A stretch of 64,000 nucleotides of DNA, taken from contig JAJZQX010000005.1 in assembly GCA_021806645.1 (NCBI GenBank), positions 62,001 to 126,000 on the forward strand, given 5' to 3'. The translations under genes and the position numbers were made by a program. This DNA is from Myxococcales bacterium. GTDB lineage: Bacteria; Myxococcota; Myxococcia; Myxococcales; Anaeromyxobacteraceae. Positions 20,915 to 31,082 of the stretch are shown here, in pieces; position 1 is the stretch's first letter; the number at the start of each line of letters is the position of its first letter. The notes beneath the pieces are model-generated. The model did not search any database. It had not been told where the DNA came from and saw only the letters and a list, made by a program, of their open reading frames with translations.

Positions 20915-22543
20915 ATGGTGAGCAATTCCCCTGTTTCCACGGGCACGCCGCCGGAGGCGCCGGTGAGCGCCGGTGAGCGCGAGGCCCGCTTGACCACGCT
21001 GCTGGTCTTCGGCGCCATGACCATCGGTGCGGTGGCGCAGATCTGGATCCCGCCCGGGCCGACCACGCTGGTGGCGGCCACCGGCATCGCCAGCCTGGTG
21101 GTGCTGGGCCTCTCCTTCGTGGTGCCGGGACGGCTCCGCACCACCCTCTCCGGCTTTCGCTTCACCTCGTCGCTCCTCATCACGCTGGCGATCTTCGCCA
21201 TCCTCGGGACGCTCATCCTGCAGGGAAAGCCGGCCGAGCTCTACCGGGCCAGGTACGGCGCGGTCGCCCCCCTGATCCTGGCGCTCCGCTTCGACGACAT
21301 CTTCCACGGGCTGCCGTACGCCGGCCTGATGGCGCTCTTCGGCGCCGCCATCCTGGCCTCGGCCACGCTTCGCTGGCCCATCTCGGCACGGCGGGCCGGT
21401 TTCTTCATCGCCCACGTCGGCCTGCTGATCTCCGGCGCCGGTGCGGCCGCGTCGAGCATGCTGTCGGTGCGCGGCCGGATCGACCTCTTCGCCGGCGGCG
21501 ACGTGGCCCACCAGGTCCGCGTCACCAGGAACGGGGTGGCCACCGGCGCCTACGAGAAGCTTCCGTTCGAGCTGAGGCTCGACCAGTTCGACCTCGTCAA
21601 CTACGAGACCGAGTACCGGGTCGGCTACTACGAGAAGACCCGGATCGTCCGCGACGGCGTGGCCATGGACGACTACCGGCTCAAGACCAGCTTCGATCCC
21701 GACCTGGCCTGGCACCGGCTCCCGCAGGGCGACCGGTTCAGGCTCAAGGCCATCTACCCCGACTTCGAGCAGGTGGCGCGGCTGACGCCGGCCGCGGAAG
21801 GCCCGCCGGCGCTGCTGGTGACGCTGGCTGGCCGGCCGCAGTGGCTGCAGCCAGGCGAGGTGGCCGGCACGCCCGATGGCTCGCTGGCCGTGGCCTTCGG
21901 CGACCAGCGGCCGATCCCGCCGCCCGGCTACGCCACCACCGTGCTGGTGTCGCTGCTCGAGCGCCAGGTGATCGTCCACCGCGCCGACGGCGACGCCGCC
22001 CAGCCGCTCACCGAGGGGCTGGCGCTCCTGGGCGGCGCGGTCCGCTTCGACAGGCTGCTGCCCCACTCGGCCCGCGGCGCCGTCTACCAGACCCGCGGCC
22101 GCGAGTGGCGCAACCCGGCGGTGGTCGTCGAGACCGAGCTGAACGGCCGCTCCTCGGAGACGCTGGCCGTCGCCGCGCAGCCGCGCGGCATCTTCCTGCG
22201 CGACGGCAGGGCGGCGCTGGTCTTCGAGAAGCGCGACCAGGAGGTCAAGGCCTTCCTCTCCCACGTCACCGCGCGCCAGGGCGACGACCTCCGGCGCGCC
22301 GTGATCTCGGTGAACGATCCCTTCGAGTTCGGAGGCTGGACGCTCTACCAGGTCAACTACAACCCGGACGACCCGACCTACTCCGGGCTCGAGGCGGTGC
22401 GGGACCCGGGCGTGCTCTGGGTCTTCGTCGGCTTCGTGCTCATCTGCATAGGCGTCTTCTACATGCTCTACGTCGAGCCGCGGCTGCGAGGCGGCGGCAT
22501 CGAGCGCCCAGCGCCCGGCACGACGTCGGCTGCCACGCTGTAA
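20915..22543 (+). CDS. resB: ResB-like cytochrome c biogenesis protein
   Basis: 542 residues from ATG 20915 with GGAGG at ideal spacing. Membrane helices lie at about residues 25-45, 52-72 and 87-107, with further hydrophobic helices near 145-190, then a large extracytoplasmic domain (about 190-500) and a final helix (VLWVFVGFVLICIGVFYMLYV). The domain contains the ResB features FGGWTLYQVNYNPDDP and VSVNDPF-like (ISVNDPFEF) just before the last helix. ResB with CcsA forms the system II heme transporter/ligase that attaches heme to CXXCH apocytochromes outside the inner membrane. It is followed 12 bp later by ccsA, as expected. The need for it is obvious here: 28 hemes in the protein at 10780, five in ActA, and others. 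Confidence 0.88.
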   Translation: MVSNSPVSTGTPPEAPVSAGEREARLTTLLVFGAMTIGAVAQIWIPPGPTTLVAATGIASLVVLGLSFVVPGRLRTTLSGFRFTSSLLITLAIFAILGTLILQGKPAELYRARYGAVAPLILALRFDDIFHGLPYAGLMALFGAAILASATLRWPISARRAGFFIAHVGLLISGAGAAASSMLSVRGRIDLFAGGDVAHQVRVTRNGVATGAYEKLPFELRLDQFDLVNYETEYRVGYYEKTRIVRDGVAMDDYRLKTSFDPDLAWHRLPQGDRFRLKAIYPDFEQVARLTPAAEGPPALLVTLAGRPQWLQPGEVAGTPDGSLAVAFGDQRPIPPPGYATTVLVSLLERQVIVHRADGDAAQPLTEGLALLGGAVRFDRLLPHSARGAVYQTRGREWRNPAVVVETELNGRSSETLAVAAQPRGIFLRDGRAALVFEKRDQEVKAFLSHVTARQGDDLRRAVISVNDPFEFGGWTLYQVNYNPDDPTYSGLEAVRDPGVLWVFVGFVLICIGVFYMLYVEPRLRGGGIERPAPGTTSAATL

Positions 22544-22555
22544 GGGAGATCGCAC

Positions 22556-23416
22556 ATGCTCCAGTACGTCCTCGTCGAGCACCCCTTCTTCGCCCTCACC
22601 AGCCTGCTCTACCTGGCCGCCACGCTGGCCTACGCGGTGGCCTGGGCCTCCCCGCACCGCTTGCCTGGCCAGGCCGGAACCGCGCTCATGGTGGCCGGCC
22701 TGGCGCTCAACACCGCCGTCATCGCCGGCCGCTGGGTCGAGGCGGGCCGCGCGCCCTTCAAGTCACTCTTCGAGTCGCTGGTCTTCTTCGCCTTCTGCAT
22801 CGCGCTCCTCTACGTGATCTTCGAGCGGCTCTACAGGACGCGGCTCTTCGGCGTGGCCGCCGGCCTGATGACCTTCGGCTCGATGGCCTACGCCCTCACC
22901 AAGTGGGACGCCGAGATCGTCAAGCTGCCACCGGCCCTGCAGTCGGGCTGGTTCGTGCCGCACGTGATGGTCTACTTCATCGGCTACGCCGCGGTGGCCA
23001 TCGCCACCGGCGTGGCGGTGGTGCAGTTGCTCGCCAGCCGCATCCCCTTCGTCCACCGGCTCACCACCATGAAGGCCGGCTCGGTCCTGTCCGGCGAGCC
23101 GCTCGACCTCGACCAGATCTCCTATGACGCCGTCCGCTTCGGCTTCATCCTGCTCACGGTCGGGCTGCTGGTCGGCTCGGTCTGGGCCAAGAGCGCCTGG
23201 GGCGACTTCTGGGTCTGGGATCCCAAGGAGAACTGGTCGCTGGTGACCTGGCTCGTCTACGGGGCCTACCTGCACCTCCGCAAGGTGCGCGGCTGGCGCG
23301 GCGATCGGGCCGCCTGGCTCGCCATCATCGGCTTCGCGGTGGTCATGTTCACCTACCTCGGCATCAGCATGCTCCCCACCGCCGAGGAGAGCGCGCACGT
23401 CTACACCGGGACGTAG
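22556..23416 (+). CDS. ccsA: CcsA/ResC cytochrome c heme lyase subunit
   Basis: 286 residues, about eight membrane helices. The tryptophan-rich heme-handling signature WGDFWVWDPKENWSLVTWL near residue 220 is the hallmark of CcsA/ResC/CcmC-F proteins. Conserved histidines flank it (FVPHVMVYF, about residue 140, and AYLHLRKVRGWRG after the motif), placed to bind heme at the outer face. Together with ResB it exports heme and ligates it to apocytochrome c. It is co-transcribed with resB (12-bp gap) and ends 14 bp from the stop of the convergent regulator gene. Confidence 0.93.
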   Translation: MLQYVLVEHPFFALTSLLYLAATLAYAVAWASPHRLPGQAGTALMVAGLALNTAVIAGRWVEAGRAPFKSLFESLVFFAFCIALLYVIFERLYRTRLFGVAAGLMTFGSMAYALTKWDAEIVKLPPALQSGWFVPHVMVYFIGYAAVAIATGVAVVQLLASRIPFVHRLTTMKAGSVLSGEPLDLDQISYDAVRFGFILLTVGLLVGSVWAKSAWGDFWVWDPKENWSLVTWLVYGAYLHLRKVRGWRGDRAAWLAIIGFAVVMFTYLGISMLPTAEESAHVYTGT

Positions 23417-23430
23417 GACGCCGGCCCAGG

Positions 23431-24825
23431 TCACTCGCCGCCGAAGGCGACCACGGCCGCCGGGTGACGGCGGCCGAGCTGGCCGGCCCGGTACTCCTTT
23501 AGCCGGTACTGGATCTTGCGGACCGAGACGCCGAGCACCTCGGCGGCGCGGGCCGTGGAACCGTCGGACTGCTCCAGCGTCCGCAGGATCGCCTCGCGCT
23601 CGATCTCGAAGAGCGTGGCGCCGGGGATGAGACCGCTCCCGCTCCCCTCCTCCGCCTGGCCACCCAGGATGACCGGGGGGAGATCCTCCAGGCGCAGCTC
23701 GGGGCCGGCGGCGCGAGAGGCCGCCAGCCTGACGACCGCCGCCAGTTCGCGCAGGTTGCCGGGCCACGGGTAGGCGAAGAAGGCGGAGAGCACGCCCGGA
23801 GCGGCCGAGAGCGGCGGCGTCCCCGCGGCGCTCGACCGGTCGGCGAGCAGGTACGTGACCAGCGCCGGGATGTCGGCCTTCCGGTCGCGCAGCGGGGGCA
23901 GCTCCGCCGACACCACGTTGAGCCGGTAGTAGAGGTCGTCGCGGAACCGGCCGTGGCGCACCTCCTCCGCGAGGTCGCGGCTCGAGCCGGCCACCACCCG
24001 CACGTCGGCGGCGACCAGCTCACGCCCCCCCAGCCGCTCGTACGCCCCTTCCTGCAACACGCGCAGCAACCTCACCTGGACGGCGGGCGGCAGCTGCCCG
24101 ACCTCGTGGAGGTAGAGCGTCCCGCCCCGCGCCTCCTCGATCCGCCCGTTGCGCCGCCGGTCGGCCTCCTCGAAGGCCCCCTGCTCGTGGCCGAAGAGCT
24201 CGCTCTCGACGAGCGTCTCGGAGAGCGCGGCGCAGTTGACCGACACGAAAGGGCGCTCGCGCCGCGGCGAGAGCTCGTGGACCACCTGCGCGAGGTGGTG
24301 CTTGCCGGAGCCGGACTCGCCGTGAATGAGGATGGTGGCCTTGGTGGGCGCCACCCGCCGCACCAGCTCGAAGACCGAGACCAGCTCGGGCGACGAGGCG
24401 ATCAGGGCCAGCCGCCCGCGGATCCGCTCGCGCAGCCCCGCGATCTCGGCCCGCAGGGCGCGCCGCTCGCCGGCTCGCTCCACCGCCGCCCGGAGCCGGT
24501 TGGGTGCCGTCGGCCGCATCACGTAGCCGTCGGCGCCGGAGCCCTGGGCCACCAGCGCCGCCGGCCCCTCTTCGGCGCCGCCGAGCACCAGCACCGAGAC
24601 GTGAGGGGCGAGGGCACGCAGCTTCGGCACGAAGGTCGCCCCGTCGCAGCCCGGTGCCATCGCGTCGAGCAGCGCCACCGCTGGCCTGAAGCTGGCGGCC
24701 GTCGAGAGGGCCTCGTCGGCCGAGCCGCTCTCGGCGGCGTCGAAGCCGAGCTCCCTGAGCTGGGCGCGGAGCGAGGCTCCGGCCCGAGGGTCGGTTTCGA
24801 CGATGAGGACGCGCGTTGGTTCCAT
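23431..24825 (-). CDS. NtrC-family response regulator with degenerate receiver, GAFTGA and Walker B motifs
   Basis: 464 residues from ATG 24825. Residues 1-115 are a receiver: Asp54 is kept, but the switch Thr/Ser is replaced by Gly82-Gly83 and the invariant Lys by Arg104. Residues about 140-375 form the AAA+ domain with Walker A GESGSGKHH (169-177) and arginine finger region RFRDDLYYRLNV. However, the sigma-54 contact loop is GAFEEA (216-221) instead of GAFTGA, and Walker B reads LYLHE with His240 in place of the Asp. The C-terminus is a Fis-type helix-turn-helix (AILRTLEQ ... RAAEVLGVSVRKIQYRL). It likely binds DNA but neither hydrolyses ATP normally nor opens sigma-54 promoters; a sigma-70-type regulator or repressor, or a decayed gene, is plausible. 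It lies 151 bp downstream of the aldehyde dehydrogenase gene. Confidence 0.85.
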   Translation of the reverse strand: MEPTRVLIVETDPRAGASLRAQLRELGFDAAESGSADEALSTAASFRPAVALLDAMAPGCDGATFVPKLRALAPHVSVLVLGGAEEGPAALVAQGSGADGYVMRPTAPNRLRAAVERAGERRALRAEIAGLRERIRGRLALIASSPELVSVFELVRRVAPTKATILIHGESGSGKHHLAQVVHELSPRRERPFVSVNCAALSETLVESELFGHEQGAFEEADRRRNGRIEEARGGTLYLHEVGQLPPAVQVRLLRVLQEGAYERLGGRELVAADVRVVAGSSRDLAEEVRHGRFRDDLYYRLNVVSAELPPLRDRKADIPALVTYLLADRSSAAGTPPLSAAPGVLSAFFAYPWPGNLRELAAVVRLAASRAAGPELRLEDLPPVILGGQAEEGSGSGLIPGATLFEIEREAILRTLEQSDGSTARAAEVLGVSVRKIQYRLKEYRAGQLGRRHPAAVVAFGGE

Positions 24826-24897
24826 GGAGCCCGGGGCAGCCGTTGCACCGTCAAGCAAGGTGCGTACCGACCAGTTTAGGCCGATTTCAGGTGGCGT

Positions 24898-24916
24898 GGA
24901 CGCACTCTTTGCGTCC
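24898..24916. other. Small hairpin between aldehyde dehydrogenase and regulator genes
   Basis: Perfect 7-bp stem GGACGCA / TGCGTCC with 5-base loop CTCTT. On the minus strand it lies 61 bp after the aldehyde dehydrogenase stop and 73 bp before the regulator start. It could be a weak terminator or an operator for the regulator; no T-run follows. Confidence 0.25.
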
Positions 24917-24976
24917 AGCGCAATTTGGGCGCAGCCGTTGCCCCTCGAATGGGGGGCAGACAGTGATCGTTCCGGG

Positions 24977-26401
24977 TCAGCCGACGACGCGCCGGAACAG
25001 CGACAGGAGCCGGGACACCTTGGCGGTGTAGGGCGGGTGGAGCAGCGGGATGTTGGACCAGGGCCCCTGATGCAGCACGGCCCTGGGGTGGGACAGGGCC
25101 TCGAAGCCCCAGCGGCCGTGGTAGTTCCCCATGCCGCTCTCGCCCACGCCCCCGAACGGCAGGTGGGGGTTGGCGAGGTGGAGCACGGCGTTGTTGACGC
25201 AGGTGCCGCCGGCGCTGGTGGATCGGAGCACCGCCTCCACCTGCCGGTTCGACCGGCTGAAGACGTAGAGGGCCAGCGGCTTGGGCCGCCCCCGCACGCG
25301 CCGGATGGCCTCGCCGAGGTCGCGGTAGGTGAGGAGCGGCAGCACCGGGCCGAAGATCTCCTCGACCATGATGGCGCTGTCGTCGGGAACGTCCGCCAGC
25401 ACCGTGGGCGACATGCGCCGCGCCACCGCGTCGACGCGGCCACCCACCACCACCCTGGCGCCGCGCGCCACCGTCTCCATCAGCGCCCGCTCCAGCCGGC
25501 CCGCCGACGCGGCGTCCACCAGGCTGGCCAGGTCGGGGCTGCGCAGCCGCGTCTCCTCGCCGGCGCCGTAGAACCGCTCGACGACGGCGCGCAGGGCCGC
25601 CTCGAAGCGGGGTGCCACCGCCTCGTGGACCAGCACGTAGTCGGGGGCGACGCAGGTCTGGCCGGCGTTGATGAACTTGGCCCAGCCGATCCGCTCCGCC
25701 GCGGCGTCGAGGTCGGCGGTCTCGTCGACGATGGCGGGCGACTTGCCGCCTAGCTCCAGCGTCACCGGCGTCAGGTGGCGGGCCGCCGCGGCCATCACCT
25801 TGCGGCCGACGCTGGCGCTGCCGGTGAAGAGGATGTGGTCGAAGGGCAGCTCCAGCAGCGCGTCGGCCACCGAGCGGTCGCCCACCAGCACCGCCACCTC
25901 GTTCTCCGGGAAGACCTTCCCGAGCAGGTCGCGGACGAAGCGGGCGGTGCGCGGCGTCTTCTCGGACGGCCGGAGCATCACCGTGTTGCCGGCGGCCAGC
26001 GCCGCCACCACCGGCGAGAGCGCGAGGAGGAACGGATAGTTCCAGGGCGCCAGCACCAGCACCACGCCCTTGGGCTCGTGGCGCACCTCGCTGCGCGAGC
26101 CGAGCAGCGTGAGCGGCGTCCCGACGCGGCGCGGCTTCATCCAGCGCTTCAGCTGTCGGATGGCGACGTTCAGCTCCTCGATGACCGGGAGCAGCTCGGT
26201 CACCTCCGCCTCCACCGCCTGCTTGCCGAAGTCGCCGTGGATCGCCTCTAGCAGCTCGAGCCGGCGCTCCCGAACGGCGGCGCGCAGCCGGATCAGCCGC
26301 TCGACCCGCTGCGCGGCGGTGGAGCTGGAGACGGCCCAGCGATTGGCGACCTGGGCGTCGAAGATCCGGCGGACGTCTGCCGTGGGGTCGGGGGTGGTCA
26401 T
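24977..26401 (-). CDS. NAD(P)-dependent aldehyde dehydrogenase
   Basis: 474 residues with GGAG six bases before the ATG. Key residues of the ALDH superfamily are visible: cofactor-binding WNYPFLLALSPVVAALAAGN, the glutamate in LELGGKSP and catalytic cysteine in NAGQTCVAPDY, and the EEIFGPVLPL segment. The length (about 470) and the absence of an N-terminal extension place it with the class 3-like / coniferyl-aldehyde / fatty aldehyde dehydrogenases; the short hydrophobic C-terminus (VSRLLSLFRRVVG) resembles a membrane-associating tail. It would oxidise medium- to long-chain or aromatic aldehydes to acids. Its promoter region carries a perfect palindrome overlapping a -35 box (26438-26455), so it is probably under repressor control. 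Confidence 0.92.
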   Translation of the reverse strand: MTTPDPTADVRRIFDAQVANRWAVSSSTAAQRVERLIRLRAAVRERRLELLEAIHGDFGKQAVEAEVTELLPVIEELNVAIRQLKRWMKPRRVGTPLTLLGSRSEVRHEPKGVVLVLAPWNYPFLLALSPVVAALAAGNTVMLRPSEKTPRTARFVRDLLGKVFPENEVAVLVGDRSVADALLELPFDHILFTGSASVGRKVMAAAARHLTPVTLELGGKSPAIVDETADLDAAAERIGWAKFINAGQTCVAPDYVLVHEAVAPRFEAALRAVVERFYGAGEETRLRSPDLASLVDAASAGRLERALMETVARGARVVVGGRVDAVARRMSPTVLADVPDDSAIMVEEIFGPVLPLLTYRDLGEAIRRVRGRPKPLALYVFSRSNRQVEAVLRSTSAGGTCVNNAVLHLANPHLPFGGVGESGMGNYHGRWGFEALSHPRAVLHQGPWSNIPLLHPPYTAKVSRLLSLFRRVVG

Positions 26402-26426
26402 GGACGCTCCGGTGAGGGTCCACGGG

Positions 26427-26455
26427 CCTTAACGATGGTTGACTGTTCTGTCAAC
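26427..26455 (-). promoter_or_regulatory. Promoter with palindromic operator ahead of the aldehyde dehydrogenase gene
   Basis: Plus-strand GTTGACTGTTCTGTCAAC (26438-26455) is a perfect 6-6-6 inverted repeat. Read on the minus strand it contains TTGACA, an exact -35 box, with TTAAGG 16 bases further as a weak -10 (plus 26427-26432). The start codon is at 26401, so the transcript would have a leader of about 20 bases including GGAG. An operator covering the -35 box is typical of repression by TetR-type dimers; no such regulator is encoded next to it. Confidence 0.5.
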
Positions 26456-26510
26456 ACGCCCCACCTCCCCCGGCCGGAGGGAGCGGGGCCGGCGTCGTGC
26501 CGGGAGCCGG

Positions 26511-26903
26511 CTACGGGTGCGCCGGCGGCGGCGCGTCGTTGAGGATGGCGTCGCGGATCCGCTGCGGCGCGGTCTCGGCGTCGGGCGGGTTGGCCAGCGG
26601 GAAGCGGGTGGCGTTGTCGAGCAGCGGCAGCGTCACCAGCAGCGCCACGAAGACCAGCGAGGTGATCAGCACCAGCCGGTTGGGCCCGGGCTGGTCCCAG
26701 AGGTGCATGAAGAAGAGGGCGACCAGCGTCCCCTTCACCGTGGCGATGGCCAGCGCCACCGCGACACCCCCGAAGCCGGGGATGTGGATGGTGGAGAGCC
26801 CCCAGGTGAGCGCGGTCAGCGCCGTGAGCGCGGCCCAGACCACCAGGTAGCGCCCGGCGTGGGTGTGGGCGGTGGTGGCGGGGGCGGCGGTGTGGTCGGA
26901 CAT
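26511..26903 (-). CDS. ctaF: Cytochrome c oxidase subunit IV
   Basis: 130 residues from ATG 26903, 14 bp after the subunit III stop. A His/Thr/Ala-rich cytoplasmic start is followed by three membrane helices (YLVVWAALTALTALTWGLS, VAVALAIATVKGTLVALFFMHLW, LVLITSLVFVALLVTLPLL). The motif VKGTLVALFFMHLWD is characteristic of the prokaryotic oxidase subunit IV family (COX4_pro), which stabilises the oxidase. The C-terminal 35 residues are Pro/Ala/Asp-rich. It is the last gene of the twelve-gene respiratory operon; GC-rich inverted repeats lie in the 109 bp before the aldehyde dehydrogenase gene. Confidence 0.9.
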   Translation of the reverse strand: MSDHTAAPATTAHTHAGRYLVVWAALTALTALTWGLSTIHIPGFGGVAVALAIATVKGTLVALFFMHLWDQPGPNRLVLITSLVFVALLVTLPLLDNATRFPLANPPDAETAPQRIRDAILNDAPPPAHP

Positions 26904-26917
26904 CGGGTGCTCCACGG

Positions 26918-27533
26918 TCAGATCAGGTAGATGAGCGGGAAGACGAAGATCCAGATCAGGTCTACGAGGTGCCAGTAGAGCCCCGCCAGCTCGACCGGGA
27001 CGTGGTGCTCGGCGCCGTACCTGCCGAGCCAGGTTCGCGCGCCGATCACCCCGAGCACGGTCATGCCGACCAGCACGTGGAAGGCGTGCAGGCCGGTGAT
27101 GAGGAAGTAGAGGGAGAAGAACATCGACCCGCCCGACCCGGCGATGGGGCCGCCGTAGAACGGCCCCGGCAGCTCGGCGTGCAGGAAGTGGTGGCGGTAC
27201 TCGAACCCCTTGAGCACCATGAAGACGCAGCCAAGCAGGATGGAGAGGCCGAAGAGCAGGCCCGTCCGCCTGTTCTTCCCCTTGACGACGGCGTCGAGCC
27301 CCATGGCCACGGTGAAGGAACTGGTCACCAGCACGAAGGTGTTGACGCCGCCCATCCAGGTCTCGAGGCTGCGGGAGGCCTGCGAGAAGGCGTCGGTGTA
27401 GAGGTAGCGGTAGACGCCGTAAGCGGCGAAGAGGGCCGTGAAGAGCAGCACCTCGGTGGCGAGGAAGAGCCACATGCCGAGCCGCTGCGCCTGCCCCTGC
27501 TTCTCCAGGCTCTCGAAGTGGTGGGCGACCGCG

Positions 27534-27541
<8 letters not shown>
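26918..27541 (-). CDS. ctaE: Cytochrome c oxidase subunit III
   Basis: 207 residues from ATG 27541 (MHSAVAHHFESLEKQ), overlapping the end of subunit I by 8 bp; an in-frame start at 27577 would overlap more and adds no family sequence. Five helices are apparent; the subunit III glutamate motif is seen as MWLFLATEVLLFTALFAAY, and the second signature as GLHAFHVLVGMTVL. Subunit III supports proton uptake and stability of heme-copper oxidases. The short five-helix form, without the first two helices of mitochondrial subunit III, is normal for caa3 oxidases. Confidence 0.95.
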
Positions 27542-29175
<1,634 letters not shown>

Positions 29176-29195
<20 letters not shown>

Positions 29196-30225
29196 AGACC
29201 GGGCCCTCCGACGGCCCGGCGTCGGTGGCCGGGGTCTTGAGCGACTTGATGTACTCGACGACGGCGGCGACCTCGGGGGGCGTCATCCGCCCCTGGAAGC
29301 TGGGCATGACGTTCTGGTAGCCGGCCACCAGCTGGGCCGCCGGGTCCATCATCGACCGGGTCAGGTAGGCCTCGTCGGCGGTGATCACCTCGCCGGTGGT
29401 GAGCTTCTCATGGCGGGAGTAGAGGTCGATGAAGGTCGGCCCGATGTGGCGCGAGCCGTCCACCGAGTGGCACTTCAGGCACCCCTGGTCGGCGGCGACG
29501 CGGCGCCCCTGGTCGAGGATCGACGAGCCGGGCATGGACCGCTCACTTCCGGTGAGCGCGGCGTCCTGGGCCCGGGCCTCGCCGCGCCGCTGCTCGGCGA
29601 TCCAGATGTCGAACTCAGGCGCCGGCAGCACCACCAGCTCGGCCAGCATGCCGGAGTGGGAGAGGCCGCAGTACTCGGCGCAGAACACCTGGTAGCGGCC
29701 CGGCTGATCGGCCTGGAACCAGGTCTGCGTGTAGCGGCCTGGCAGCGCGTCCTGCTTGAGCCGCAGCTCCGGCACGTAGAAGGAGTGGATGACGTCGCGT
29801 GAGGTGATGAGGAGCCGCACCGGCCTTCCGGCCGGCACCCGCAGCACGTCGATCGAGGACGGCCCGCCCTGGTAGGCGAACTTCCACATCCACTTCTTGC
29901 CCTGCACGAAGACGTCCATGGCCCCGGGAGGTGGCTGCGTGGTCTCAACGTACTGCGGGTACCCGATGGCGAACCAGAGCAGGAAGAAGGCCAGCGGCAC
30001 GCCGACGAAGACCGCCTCGTGCCAGTGCTTCGGCTGCACCTCGGGGGTGGCCTCCCCTTCCCGCCGCCGCCGGTAGCGGATCATGAAGACCAGCGCGGTG
30101 GCGAAGATGAGGAACCCCGCCACCAGGGTGGTGATCACCACGAAGAAGTGGAGCCCGTCGACGTCGCGGGCGTGCCGGGACAGCTGGGGCGGGAGGAAGA
30201 GCAGCCTGCGGAGGAGGTCGTTCAT
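29176..30225 (-). CDS. ctaC: Cytochrome c oxidase subunit II with fused cytochrome c domain
   Basis: 349 residues from ATG 30225, which overlaps the sco stop by ATGA. Two membrane helices (about 27-50 and 70-90) are followed by the cupredoxin domain: VIHSFYVPEL supplies the first CuA histidine, and CAEYCGLSHSGM the CuA cysteines, histidine and methionine. A C-terminal extension holds one c-type heme site (GCLKCHSVDG, about residue 260) with a likely Met ligand in VMPSFQG. The heme c fusion makes this a caa3-type oxidase that accepts electrons through its own cytochrome. No signal peptidase II lipobox is visible. Confidence 0.96.
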
Positions 30226-31082
30226 GCCGTCGGCCTGGCCTTCCTGCGCTCGCGCCAGACCAGCCCGGCGATCAGCCCGCCCAGCGCCACCATGGCGACG
30301 CCGCCGCCGAGCCGGAGCAGGCCGAAGGCGAAGGGCTGGTACTTGCGGGAGGCCGGGTCGTAGCGGAAGCAGGTGAGGAGGAGCCTGTCGAAGCTGGTGC
30401 CGATGCGGCCGCCGGCGGCCTCGACCAGCGAGAGGCGGAAGTCCTTGGGAGGAAACTCGATGCCGTAGAGGTAGCGCGAGACCTTCCCGTCGGGCGTGAG
30501 GACGAAGATCGAGGCCATGTGGGCCCACTCGCCGGTGGCGGGATCCCTGGCGTAGTGGAAGCCGACGGCGTCGGCGACCCGCCTGGCGGCACCATCGCGG
30601 TCCACCCAGAAGCGCCAGGCGCCGGAGTTCTCGGCGAGGCCGATCGACTGCAGGTAGCCGCGCTGCCGCTCCCGGGCCAGCGCCGGCTTCTCCTCGGGGT
30701 TGAAGGAGATCGAGAGCGCGGTGAAGTCGCGCCCGGCCTCGAGGCCGTTCTCCCGCATGGCGCGAGCCATGCCGGACATGATCAGGCCGCAGAGCATGGG
30801 GCAGTCGTAGTAGACCAGCGCCAGCACCACCGGCTTGCCCTGGCCGAAGACGGAACCGAGCTGGACCGGCTGGCCGGCGGCGTCGGTGAAGGTGGCGTCG
30901 AGCGGGAGCTGGGCGCCGAGCTGCTCGTCGACCCGCACCTCCTCCAGGACCGCCGGCGTGACGTCGGTGGGGGTGGTCGAGTCGGCCCCCTTCGACTTCC
31001 AGAACTGGGCGCGGGCCGGCGCGGCCAGGGTGAGGAGCCCGGCCAGCGAGGCGGCAGCGCCGAGACGCAGGAGGCGGGTCAC
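30222..31082 (-). CDS. SCO1/SenC copper chaperone
   Basis: 286 residues. A signal sequence (LLRLGAAASLAGLLTLAAPARA) precedes a thioredoxin-like SCO domain with the copper-binding CPMLC (Cys94, Cys98) and His188 in EWAHMAS, the three ligands of the family. It delivers copper to, or keeps reduced, the CuA site of oxidase subunit II, whose gene starts within its stop codon. A C-terminal membrane helix (LGGGVAMVALGGLIAGLVW) is an addition to many SCO proteins and makes this one doubly tethered if the N-terminal segment is not cleaved. Confidence 0.93.
   Translation of the reverse strand: MTRLLRLGAAASLAGLLTLAAPARAQFWKSKGADSTTPTDVTPAVLEEVRVDEQLGAQLPLDATFTDAAGQPVQLGSVFGQGKPVVLALVYYDCPMLCGLIMSGMARAMRENGLEAGRDFTALSISFNPEEKPALARERQRGYLQSIGLAENSGAWRFWVDRDGAARRVADAVGFHYARDPATGEWAHMASIFVLTPDGKVSRYLYGIEFPPKDFRLSLVEAAGGRIGTSFDRLLLTCFRYDPASRKYQPFAFGLLRLGGGVAMVALGGLIAGLVWRERRKARPTA

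Noticed and set aside
26461-26515. GC-rich inverted repeats after ctaF as operon terminator
   Set aside because: Several overlapping short stems of Cs and Gs are possible; no single convincing hairpin with a T-run.
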